In this document: in pieces, positions 54,539-63,668 of the stretch
How the letters are laid out: the number at the start of each line of letters is the position of its first letter
Numbering within the stretch: position 1 is the stretch's first letter
DNA from: Patella vulgata
Lineage: Eukaryota > Mollusca > Gastropoda > Patellidae
DNA length: 64,000 nucleotides
Assembly: GCF_932274485.2 (NCBI RefSeq)
Contig: NC_065885.2
Coordinates: 3,896,001 to 3,960,000, forward strand
Direction: 5' to 3'
Notes under the pieces: generated by a model
Databases searched by the model: none
What the model saw: only the letters and a program-made list of their open reading frames with translations
Told to the model about the DNA's origin: nothing
Position numbers and translations under genes: made by a program

Positions 54539-54991
54539 CAATCTGACAAACACAGATCGTATTTCATTTCCTTTTTTTATAGTTCAAAATTCCGTTTTAC
54601 TTGTCGTTACTACACATGGATCTGGAAAAGTTGTTATATAACCCGCGTTCGTTTCCTTTTTTTATAGTTCAAAATTCCGTTTTACTTGTCGTTACTACAC
54701 TAGGATCTGGAAAAGTTGTTATATAACCCGCGTTCTGAATGATATGAGTGATTAGCCAATGAAACAGTCTGTTACGGCAACTTTTTGGGGTGAGGTGCAC
54801 AAAACTTTGGTTAAGCCACTAGAAACGTCAACATCGATTGATTAATGAATGTCTGACGTCATAGGTTCTAAAGCCGCTCGCATGACAACTGACGCGACCT
54901 TCCACTACAAATGGTCAGACCTTCATGTAGTGTAGGCCATCGAAAGTAAAATAAATGAAACGAAATATAGATCTGTATTGTAATCAGATTG
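54539..54991. mobile_element. MITE-F, ~450 bp, internal duplication
   Basis: Ends CAATCTGACAAACACAGATC and its inverse (GATCTGTATTGTAATCAGATTG). Flanks CTGAGAAAG and CCAAGAAAG match at seven of nine positions, in keeping with the 9-bp TSD seen at 27743. An ~84-bp segment with TATAGTTCAAAATTCCG and AAAAGTTGTTATATAACCCG is tandemly duplicated. A TGACGTCA-like word occurs in it. Confidence 0.9.
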
Positions 54992-55159
54992 CCAAGAAAG
55001 TAACTATAAAGGATGTTACATGCCAACATCTCATATACGCTGATTCCCTCCCCTTCTTGCAACACTAGACAAGGGGGAACAAAATATGACATGAAATGAA
55101 ATTTTATACATTTGTATATAAAAAGCACAACAAAAGAAATTGTTCACATATATTATGAA

Positions 55160-55490
55160 AGTGGGGAGTCGGGTGGTCGAATGGATAACAAATGCGCGTT
55201 GGATCAGAAGATCTGATCGTCTTAAACCCAAATTATAAGCTTCGTTCTGGCATGTACATGCATTTCGAATATGAACGGCCATTTATCTTACTTTGATGAT
55301 GGTGGCAAAATGATTAGCATGTGCACGCTGTATCATAAGGTCTGTCATTGAGTCTACTGGTGTGGTTTCGATTTCCTGGTTGTAGGTGACAAGGAGTAGG
55401 GTTGCCTGTCCAACCTCGTGGGTTTTCTCTTGGTACTACGGTTTCCTCCCACTGTTAACGACCCCAACGCGCAAGCAAGAGAAAAGAAAA
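55160..55490 (+). mobile_element. SINE-A head fragment and SINE-A lacking its 3' end
   Basis: 55160-55225 is a lone head (GGAGTCGGGTGGTCGAATGG). 55296-55490 has the head and 5' body to ACGCGCAAGCAAG. A ~40-bp sequence (TCGAATATGAACGGCCATTT) precedes it and recurs diverged at 55545-55583. Confidence 0.8.
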
Positions 55491-56400
55491 TCTCTTCCAA
55501 ATTTCTCAACACTTTGAAATTAAATTTTTTGGGAACAACTACTATCGAATATGAACAGCCAATTATTTTACTGTGATGATAGAATTTTCAGCAATTTTTT
55601 TATTTTTCTATTATACAAACATTCAATTATAAATAGTGTTGCTTATATAAACTTAGAGATATTTATATATCATGTGATGATGATTGATGCAGTATAAACC
55701 TGAGGAAATTTCCCAACCCATTTTCTGTTTAGGTTGTGCAATTTGTATGGTAAAAAGGTCAAAGAGATTATAAATTTATGCGGAATAGTAAATACTCATA
55801 AAAACATTGGAAGGTGTGATTTGACCTTTAGGTAGTTGATTTGGTCGGTGGTAACAACCATCGTGAGAATTTTAACGATGGTTTCTCAATGAAACTGATT
55901 CCATTGATGAAGTTTGGGCAAATGTCAAAGGTAAAAATTCCATGGTTAGTGACTAGATTTGGCAACTTGTCTTAGATTAAGGTTAGAGATATGTTATGCG
56001 TTTCTGATCACGAGTGATGAGGGTGGTCTCGAGTAGAAAAGTATAAAACACCAAGATGTTTGGTTGTGCATTTTACAGTTAATATGTCGTTATAGGGGAT
56101 ACTCTTTATTTCGAATAACGTGTCTTAAAACAGGCAGATGAAGTCTTGTGGATATCTTTGTCGATTATTCCAATATTTTCAAGGACACAAGAATTAATAT
56201 TATAACCTGAACTTCAAGGTATGACATCCAATTAATTAACTCTTATTCTCGCGGCCGTTGAAAGCCGTTTTGGGGCACCCTACACCCTTGCATGAGTTTT
56301 TTAATGTTGTGAACTTCTGTAGACAAAGGCCATCAACAAATATAAAGCTCTTATTTTTAGATATTAATTTTGCGAAAAGCTAAAAATTTATTAGAATTAT
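55491..56400. other. Intronic, no feature recognised
   Basis: AT-rich and apparently unique. Confidence 0.45.
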
Positions 56401-56404
56401 TGAG

Positions 56405-56728
56405 TGTAGTGGCTAAGTGGGTAAGACGCTGGCTCACTAGCCTGCAGGTCGCGTGTTCGATCCCTGCATTGTCCAAGAAAGTTCATCAGGATTTTCCGAC
56501 TGGGTTTCCCCTTGTCAGTGATGCAGAACGGAGGGCCTGACAAGGACAGCTGTATAGTCATTTGGATGGGACAAAAACAAGGACCTGTGTATATATTGGT
56601 GTGCACGTAAAGATCCCTTGCCACTGCCCGGGCAAAATTTCCCTCATAGTGTATGCCCATCTTAATTAGCCCAGTCGGAGCAGAACAGTAGGACGTTAAA
56701 CCCCATTTCATTTCATTTCATATTAATT
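56405..56728 (+). mobile_element. SINE-B copy
   Basis: Intact head (AGTGGCTAAGTGGGTAAGAC, CGTGTTCGATCCCTGC). A deletion of the AGTTGGAATTCGATATAAG part joins CCCTTGCC to ACTGCCCGGGC; (ATTTC)n tail. Confidence 0.95.
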
Positions 56729-56849
56729 TATTGTAATTTTGACATTGCTATAATAAATCATGGCACTAAATTCTGAAAAATTTGTGATTGTCCGATTCAT
56801 TTTATTGATGGGCACTTTCCCCTGCACTCTTCCCAACCCCTTGATGGGT

Positions 56850-57420
56850 CAGGGGGGCTGGATGGCCGAATGGTTAGCACGTGCAGGCTGTATCATTGAG
56901 TCAACTGGCGTGGTTTCAAATCCCCAGTTGTACGTGACAAGGAGTATGGTTGCCTGTCCAATCTCATGGGTTTTCCTCCCACTGCTAAAGAACCCTACGC
57001 AAATTATTGAAATCAAATTAAAAACCATATGTTAGTCCCGAAAAGACCTAGTTTGTGTCTCGAGTGGATATTAAACCCTCTCTCTCTCTCTCTCTCTCTC
57101 TCGCTCCCTTGATGGGTCAGCTTCCCCTGCTGACACCCCCCAATCTTCCCCACCCCCTTGATGGGCCAGCTTACCTAGTAAAATGTTCATGGGTTTTCTC
57201 CGGGTCCTCTGTTTCCTCCCACTGCTAAAGACCCCTACGAGAATTATTGAAATCAAATAATAAACCATATGTTAGTCCCGAAAAGACCTAGTTTGTGTCT
57301 CGAGTGGATGTTAAACCCCATCTCTCTCTTTCTCTCTCTCTCTCTCCCTCCATTGATGGGTCAGCTTCTCCTGCTGACACCCCCCACTCTTCCCCACTCC
57401 CTTATTGGGCCAGTTTACAT
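56850..57420 (+). repeat. SINE-A whose 3' end plus flank is tandemly duplicated
   Basis: SINE-A starts GGGGGGCTGGATGGCCGAAT. Its 3' part, CT tail and ~75 bp of flank (TTGATGGGTCAGCTTCCCCT, CTGACACCCCCC, GCCAGCTTACC) recur with a 240-bp period at about 57188-57420. The flank word CCTTGATGGGTCAG also lies just before the SINE (56839). Confidence 0.88.
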
Positions 57421-57954
57421 TGTAGAATGTTCTAGAGAGTTACATGTAATGTAGATTTCAGCTCACCTTCACTAACTCTCCAATTTCATTCTTTAATTGT
57501 CCACTGCAATGTACCAAAACATCTAAATGGGTGTATAATCTAACATCAGTCTAAAAGCTGCTCACTGATATTCAAAAAACAACATTAGAATTCTATTTTC
57601 ATGTGGTTGTGTTTATCTGGATTGATTTCTCAATGAAATTTGATCCTATCTATACGAGTGTAATTTTATCAGGAAACGTTTAATCAAATTATATAAAAAA
57701 GGAAAGTTGGGAACAAGAATAACATTTAGATATCTAGGACTCTATTTTAGTTCTAATTCTTACATGACAAATCTGTTTTTAAATCTCCATGCCAATAAAA
57801 CTCTTGTGAAGCATGGCATTGACCCAGTAGATCTAATATATGGGAGTCGAATTATCTCCTGTAGTTTCGCAGTACTAGAAGAAAAATACCCACATGGTTC
57901 CTATAATCTATTTAATATTATTAATCATGTCCGAATTAACTTTTTCTTTTAATA
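57421..57954. other. Intronic, no confident feature
   Basis: 57650-57952 is open on the plus strand; see rejected items. Confidence 0.35.
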
Positions 57955-58052
57955 GAGAGACACAAACTAGGTCACTTCGGAACTAACTCATGGTTCAATT
58001 TTATTTCAATGATTCGCTTGCGCGTAGGGGTAAGGGGTCTTTAGTCGTGGGA
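57955..58052 (-). mobile_element. SINE-A fragment
   Basis: GAGACACAAACTAGGTCACT to TAGGGGTCTTTAGTCGTGGGA; no (GA)n beyond a few bases. Confidence 0.8.
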
Positions 58053-58089
58053 CTGATGACAGAACATGCCTCGGCTGCCCTCACCCCGG

Positions 58090-58452
58090 CAATACTATAT
58101 ACCGGAAAACACCATTTTATACTGAATACGGGAAAACACTGTAAAAACACTAAATACCAGGTAACACACTAAATACCGGAAAATACCCTAAATAGGTAAC
58201 CCGGAGACTGGCACCCTAAATAGATAACCGGGAGCCTGGTCCTTTGTGTGCCTGGGTTAGGGTTAGGGTTAGTTTCTGGTTTATAGTATAGCCCTTCTCC
58301 GGGTTACCTATTTAGGTTAGTTTCCGGTATTTAGTGTGTTTTCCGGTATTTAGTGTTTTTCCCGTGTTTTCTGGTATTCAGTATAACATGGTGTTTTACG
58401 GTAGTTTTCCTGTTGTTTTCCGGTGTTTTCCGGTATATAGTATAGCCCCCCT
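58090..58452. repeat. Long palindrome with telomere-type repeats at its centre
   Basis: The left arm (58090-58210; TATACCGGAAAACACC, ACACTAAATACCGGAAAATA, CCTAAATAGGTAACCCGGAG) and the right arm (about 58295-58450; CTCCGGGTTACCTATTTAGG, CCGGTATTTAGTGTGTTTTC, GGTATATAGTATAG) are inverted copies. Between them lies GGGTTAGGGTTAGGGTTAG (58255-58273), three TTAGGG-type units. Each arm is itself repetitive. Confidence 0.9.
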
Positions 58453-58477
58453 CACCTCCTACTGCTACTTTTGGTGG

Positions 58478-58745
58478 GCAGGGTGGGTCCTGGTTGTTAC
58501 AGAGCTTATTTCACTACCCCCCCCATCACCTTTCAGAGTGTCTTTATTCCTTATTACAGAGCTTACCTTGGTTGAACCCCCATCGTCTCTGGGGGGTGTC
58601 TTGGTTGTTAATGAACTTATCTTGGCTAACTGTCCATCGCCTCTTGTGGTGGTCCTGGTTGTTAATGAACTTACCTTAGCTGCCCCTCATCGCCTCTTGT
58701 AAGGGAGGGGGTGGGGGGTCTGTTTGTTACGGAGCTTACCTGATC
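58478..58745. repeat. ~65-bp tandem repeat, four units
   Basis: GGTCCTGGTTGTTAATGAAC, TTACCTTGGCT and CCCCATCGCCTCTTGTG recur. Confidence 0.88.
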
Positions 58746-59118
58746 ACTGATCAAATCAACCCAACCTTATTCGACATTTTATTTACGACAAAATCAAATC
58801 TTCCATTGAAAAGCATCAAGAGAATTAATAAACACGATCGGCTGGAACACGACAGGATAAATTAAATACATTAAGAATAAAGAATATTACGAGATGTGAT
58901 AAAATTGAAAACTGGTAATCATTATTGATTCCTACGTTTAATTAAGTTGGTAAAAAGATAGGAAGGTTAGATAATTCAATTGTGAATTTCTGGGAGATGA
59001 ACAGAACATTTATTGAATGAGATTAGTAACTCTATTGAATGTGTAACAGCATCTGAGTAACATACATTCTACCGAGTACGGTCGACAATTTCTCTTCTGT
59101 CATCAGAATCTTATTTCA
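58746..59118. other. Intronic, no feature recognised
   Basis: Unassigned. Confidence 0.4.
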
Positions 59119-59526
59119 TTTAAACATGCATTATGCAAGAGCAAAATCTGCTTATTACAAGTCTTTCTTTAGGCCTGAAATGTTATCTAAATTATTAATT
59201 AGACATTAATTAACTTATCCACACCATAATCAGCTCTCGATGTCAAGGCTAGCCTTCGATGTTGGCTGGATTAGATTCCTATATGCCGCTTAACGGCCAT
59301 TGATATTTAAATCAAAACAGTGGATAAATGAGACTATGCTGTTTATATTAATGATTTTAGTAATGATGACCGAGACTATGCGAAAATTTCACCCGCTTCG
59401 TTCTCGGCTCATAGTGGATCAATTTGACTGAAATTTTCAGCAAATTACCTTTACACTATCTAGTTTTTAACTATTATAGCGAGAACTGCCATCTCTTTAT
59501 CTTATCTCCCATAATGTATCTTTAAT
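59119..59526 (+). mobile_element. MITE-D, complete
   Basis: TTTAAACATGCATTATGCAA to CCCATAATGTATCTTTAA. Very similar to 31424-31816, including GCTAGCCTTCGATGTTGGC and TATATGCCGCTTAACGGCC, so the two are the same subfamily. Confidence 0.94.
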
Positions 59527-59612
59527 CGGTCAGTGAGTAATTGTTATGTAATGGTACGACCTAAGTACAGAACTGGTTGTAGAAAATGTGGGGCCCAATT
59601 TGGGAGGCCCAA

Positions 59613-59803
59613 AAATGAAATTAAATGGGGTTTAATGTCCTATTGTTCTGCTCCGACTGGGCATACAGTGTGCTATGAGGGAAATCTTGCCCAAGGGGCA
59701 CTATGGCCTACTCATATATCGAATTCCAACTGCCAAGGGATCTTTTATGTGCATGCCAATGTATACACGGGACCTCGTTTTTTTGTCTCATCCGAATGAA
59801 TTT
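59613..59803 (-). mobile_element. SINE-B, deleted
   Basis: AAATGAAATTAAATGGGGTT to TTTTTTTGTCTCATCCGAATGA; parts of the 3' body are missing. Confidence 0.88.
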
Positions 59804-59845
59804 ATACTCCATCATCTCCTTAATGATGCAAATTACAAAAGTTCA

Positions 59846-60136
59846 GTTAAACATACATGTCTATTGCAGGTCTTTCTTTAGGCCTGAAATGTTATCTAAA
59901 TTATTAATTAGACATTAATTAACCTATCCAGACCATAATCAACTCTGCTGTTTATCGTACTGATTTTAGTAATGATGATCGAGGCTAGGCAGAAATTTCA
60001 ATCGCTTAGTTCTCGGTTCATAGTGGATTAATTTGAATGAAATTTTTAGCAAATTGTCTTTACATTATTTAGTTTTTAACTATTATAATGAGAACTGCCA
60101 ACTCATTATCGAATCTCCCATAATGTATCTTTAAGT
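59846..60136 (+). mobile_element. MITE-D, internally deleted
   Basis: GTTAAACATACATGTCTATTG to CCCATAATGTATCTTTAAG. Lacks the segment between AATCAACTCT and GCTGTTTATCG (about 100 bp). Confidence 0.9.
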
Positions 60137-60179
60137 TGATTATTTGCCATTTAATTTAGAAAAACAAAATATATTATCA

Positions 60180-60385
60180 ACAGTAGATAATCTCTTGTCT
60201 TGGAATTTTTTTCTTTTTAAAAGTTCCCGTAAATGTTATCAATGAGTTCTATACGTAAGATTTAGATAAAAAGCTGACAGTTCTCGTTACAATAGTTGAT
60301 AATCTCCTGGCATGGAATTTTTTACTTTTTAAAAGTTCCTGCAAATGTTAAGTTATCAATGAGTTCTATACGGAATCTGGTTAAA
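60180..60385. repeat. ~115-bp tandem duplication
   Basis: TAGATAATCTCTTGTCTTGG and TTGATAATCTCCTGGCATGG start two copies sharing TTTTTAAAAGTTCC and TATCAATGAGTTCTATACG. Confidence 0.85.
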
Positions 60386-60504
60386 CTAGTAACATTAATA
60401 TTAATTTAAATAACCACGTCCTGTCTTTGTTAAACTAGCAATATTGTTAATCATTTATAAATAAATGTCATGCAATTAAATAAAATGGAAATTGGATTTA
60501 ACGT

Positions 60505-61150
60505 CTTAGCAGACGCCGTAGGTCTGGAGATGCAGGGAGGTCCCTGCGTTGAAAGTGTCTCAAGATTTTCTTTTGTGATTTCTAGGGTTTTGTGTTGCAT
60601 GCAAAAATCGTATTGCAATATATTGCGATACTTGACAAAAAGTATTGCAATATATTACAGTATTGCAATACTTCGATAAAGTCAGAGTTTGTCACAAAGC
60701 ACAGTTTTATTGTTTTTACAACTTTGGTCTTTGACACTTATTTTTTTACTGAATAATACTAAATTATGTGAATACACATGTCTTTTTTTATGTTTTTACA
60801 ACTTTGGTCTTGTCTTTGCAGACTTATTGTTTACTGCAATGCCTCAAAAATATGACTGATTATAAAGTCTGTTTAAACAGTCCAGCTAAAATTTGAATAT
60901 AAAATAACAGTAGAAAAATATCGATACAGCAAAAATGTATCGATACAGTGCATCACAGATGATCGTATTTCAATATATCGATATAGCAATATTTTTTGAC
61001 AACCCCAGTGATTTCCCCTTGTGGACATAAAAGATCTCCCTTGACAGTTGGTTGGAATTCGAAATAAGAGTAGGTCAAAGCGCTGCTGGCCGAGAAAAAA
61101 TTTCTTAAATAGCACATAGCACGCCGTACGCCTGTCTTCATTGGTCCAGA
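60505..61150 (+). mobile_element. Old SINE-B split by a hAT-like element
   Basis: The left part (60505-60582; GTCTGGAGATGCAGGGAGG, TCCCTGCGTTGAAAGTG, CAAGATTTTC) and the right part (from 61016; CCCTTGTGGACATAAAAGAT) join into a SINE-B lacking the central domain. Its tail is lost at about 61150. Confidence 0.8.
60583..61007. mobile_element. hAT-like MITE, 425 bp, 8-bp TSD
   Basis: TSD GTGATTTC at 60575-60582 and 61008-61015. Ends TAGGGTTTTGTGTTGCATGC and (from the right) TGGGGTTGTCAAAAAATATT. Both arms are rich in ATTGCAATATATTGCGATA and TATCGATACA words that can fold back. The 8-bp TSD and TAGGGTT end fit hAT. Confidence 0.93.
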
Positions 61151-61330
61151 TAAAGCAGAAAAGTTCCTTAAGATTTTAGTGTGTAATTTCCCCTTGTGCA
61201 CATTATAGAACCCTTTGACATTTGAAATTGGAAATTAAGAGTAGCAAAATTTCCCTCTTAACACATTGTAGGCTGTGCTTGTCTCCATTAGCTCGGTTGA
61301 AGCAGCAGGACATTAACTCCTATTTTATTT
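61151..61330 (+). mobile_element. SINE-B copy lacking the central domain
   Basis: GTTCCTTAAGATTTTAGTG, TTTCCCCTTGTGCACATTAT and CATTAACTCCTATTTTATTT. The same CCCCTTGT-to-GCACAT junction as the preceding copy. Confidence 0.82.
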
Positions 61331-61603
61331 GTTAGAGATGAGAGTAGATTTATTTATAAAGAGTATAATGTTAGCCTAATCACCATCTTGTTATTTTATT
61401 AGTACAATACATTTACTGTCATTAGTAAGACATTGATATTGTCGACCATTACCACTTTGTCGCGATGTCTGTAGATTAATGGCATAAAGCTTGTTGACGT
61501 CAGTCTGTGTCGTGTTAGCACTCTATAGTATCCGGACTATAAGATATGACAGTGTCCTATAACCCAAGTGAACCTACGTTTTCATTCTTTCCTTGTCAAA
61601 ACA
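61331..61603. other. Intronic, no feature recognised
   Basis: Unassigned. Confidence 0.4.
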
Positions 61604-62935
61604 AAACTGGTTGTATGTGACAAAGTGTAGGGTCACCTATCCGGGAACGGGAGCAGGTCGTGTCATCCCACTACCGGTTCATCTTGGGCTGTTTCAGCCC
61701 AAATTTACGCGGGTCCTTTCATCCCACTTATATCGGGTCGTTTCATCCCACAAATTTAAAAATCGGTATAACATGAATTTTTAATATTTTATTTATACAT
61801 TAATACAAATAACAACATGCCAATGCAATTTTATCATAGTGTCCAACTCCTTCTTTTGCATACGCCTTAGCTTATTTTCCGAATATTTTATTTATACGAT
61901 GTCAATGCAATTTTAATATGAATAGTGTCCAACTTCTTTCTTTGTATACGCTTTAGTTTATTTTCCGAATCCACACCAATTCTCGACACCAATTTCACTA
62001 AAATTACATTGTTTACAATCGAGCGATGCTCATAGCAAAACATTCAGCTTGTAATACACTGTATAGTCATTTGCATGCATGTTGTTTCACTATAACAGGA
62101 TTGCCAGTGATATAACAGATCAAAGGAAAAAATTGCACGTAGCCACTATTTCGACACGTGTAACCTTTAGATGTTCAGACTACCTGCCGTCTCAAATAAC
62201 CCAACGTTAAAAGAAAGCATGCAGTGTCCACCTTACAACAGGTTCCATTGATTTACGATTTATTTTATAACTTATCACACAGTTTAGACCACAATGTGTT
62301 ACCTTTCGCATTTTGATATTCTAAATGAATTCTTATTCAGATTTCTTATATTTGGAGATGTTTAGTTTCATTTCGAGTACGGAAATTAAATCAACGATCA
62401 GTTTTAAAATTAATTATGGTTTCGAAATAATATCAATCTAATTTGGCTTATTTAAAAGGGGCTCCTGCGCAATTTAGTTGATTATTTGGTAATACGTAGA
62501 GTCCATGATGGTTTTTTTGCCGAGTGATTCAGCTGTCAATATGTAATTATTCCATACATTATTGTTTATTTAACAATAAGTGAGTGTTTAACAGTTTATT
62601 TTACGATAAGTACAACTCAGGTAATTGACTGCTATTATAATAACAAGGGGGATGAAACAGCCCGATAAAAAATCAGGTTGGAATGAAACAGCCCGGGGTG
62701 AAACGGTTGTGAGATGAACTGACCCGCATCCACCTGTCCAACCTCATGGGTTTTCTCCGGGTTCTCCGGTTTCCTCCCACTGCTAGAGACCCCTACGCAC
62801 TAGCGAATTATTCAAATAAAATTGAATCATATGTTAGTCCCGAAATGACCTAGTTTATGTCGAGTGGACGTTAAACCCCATCGCTCTCTCTCTCTCTGTC
62901 TGTCTCTCTCTCTCGCTCTCTTATTCTAGATTTGT
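61604..62935 (+). mobile_element. SINE-A split by a 1.09-kb element
   Basis: The left fragment (61604-61642, ACTGGTTGTATGTGACAAAG) and the right fragment (62731-62935, CCACCTGTCCAACCTCATGG to GGACGTTAAACCCC and CT tail) are contiguous parts of one 5'-truncated SINE-A. Confidence 0.9.
61643..62730. mobile_element. 1,088-bp inverted-repeat element, 9-bp TSD (MULE-like)
   Basis: TSD CACCTATCC (61634-61642) and CACCTGTCC (62731-62739). Imperfect TIRs of about 47 bp pair AGCAGGTCGTGTCATCCCAC...GGGCTGTTTCA at the left with GATGCGGGTCAGTTCATCTC...GGGCTGTTTCA from the right. Subterminal GGGTCSTTTCATCCCAC words recur. A ~100-bp internal tandem duplication (ATTTTATTTATAC, TGCAATTTTA, TAGTGTCCAACT) lies at 61779-61975. 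There is no long ORF, so it is non-autonomous. Confidence 0.9.
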
Positions 62936-63342
62936 TTGCTTGAAGTGACGGGCATTGAGTATTGTTTCATCTCCAAGAAAATTTACCTTGGTATCAAAAT
63001 TCCTGGGGAGAAGTTTGATGGAAAAATATAATTGCCCAGACCTTATAATTACCTTTATATGGTTTGATTATAAGGTCTTGAGATAGTACCCTTATATGGT
63101 TTGATTATAGGTCTTGACAGATAGTATCATTATATAGTTTTGACAGATAGTATCATTATATGGTTTATTTATAAGATCTTGACAGACTGTGGTAACAGTA
63201 TTGTTGATATTACGGTTACTTTTCTTAATTACATCTGAGTACACATTAATGTGGATTAAGACCATAGAAATGTGATATTTTATCGAAAAGGGCAAATGAT
63301 GCAGCGTTATCTTTAATTATTATATTTTTTTTTTATTTGTAG
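62936..63342. repeat. Short tandem repeat before exon 3
   Basis: At 63040-63190 about four units of ATTATATGGTTTGATTATA and GTCTTGACAGATAGTATC. The remainder to the acceptor is unassigned. Confidence 0.75.
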
Positions 63343-63537
63343 ATGATTCAACAAACCCTGGCATCACTCACGACATGCACTCCTCGAAGTCAGAAAAAGC
63401 GAAATACATATCCACCGGGCAAATATTTTATGATGATAACGGGCAAACACAGCAAATATACTTGCCCACGTCCCAAATTATTCAAACAGAAGAAGGGGAA
63501 GCAGAAATCTGTTTAACGCCAGCGTGTGTTAAAGCAG
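63343..63537 (+). CDS. M13 metallopeptidase, stalk and first cysteines exon
   Basis: 195 bp between a T-rich acceptor (TTTTATTTGTAG) and donor GCAG|GTATGT. The upstream G plus AT forms an Asp codon; the exon then reads D, STNPGITHDMHSSKSEKAKY, ISTGQIFYDDNGQTQQIYLP, TSQIIQTEEGEAEICLTPAC, VKA, and ends in phase 1. EICLTPACVKA matches the start of the M13 ectodomain (compare GICKSSDCIKSA in human neprilysin), with the C-x4-C pair at residues 115 and 120. The roughly 55 residues between membrane and first cysteine are a polar, glycine- and glutamine-containing stalk. That is longer than the few residues in neprilysin. The zinc site and the rest of the enzyme must lie in exons to the right. Confidence 0.9.
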
Positions 63538-63577
63538 GTATGTAGTGTTTTTATTAATCAAAAATAAAATGGGGTTT

Positions 63578-63668
63578 AGTTACTAACTCAATATCACCCA
63601 TAGTCTTCGACTTATTGGTCAATTTACCGTGAAAAGATGGGCTTCTGGTATCCGATATTTAAAGATAG
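63578..63668 (-). repeat. MITE-E fragment in intron 3
   Basis: TTACTAACTCAATATCACCC, AGTCTTCGAC and GAAAAGATGGGCTTCTGGTA in the 16725 orientation, with internal sequence missing. Confidence 0.75.

Larger units (their letters stand above)
49557..63342 (+). other. Intron 2 of the M13 gene, 13.8 kb
   Basis: Extends from GTAAGA to a T-rich acceptor ending ATTTGTAG. It is filled with SINEs, MITEs and satellites listed separately. No additional exon compatible with the phase-1 junction was recognised. Confidence 0.8.

Noticed and set aside
57650-57952. Open frame with TFRYLGLYFSS, reminiscent of LINE reverse transcriptase segments (YLGL-x-F-S)
   Set aside because: The likeness is one short motif with no other reverse transcriptase landmarks; a protein search against LINE reverse transcriptases would decide.
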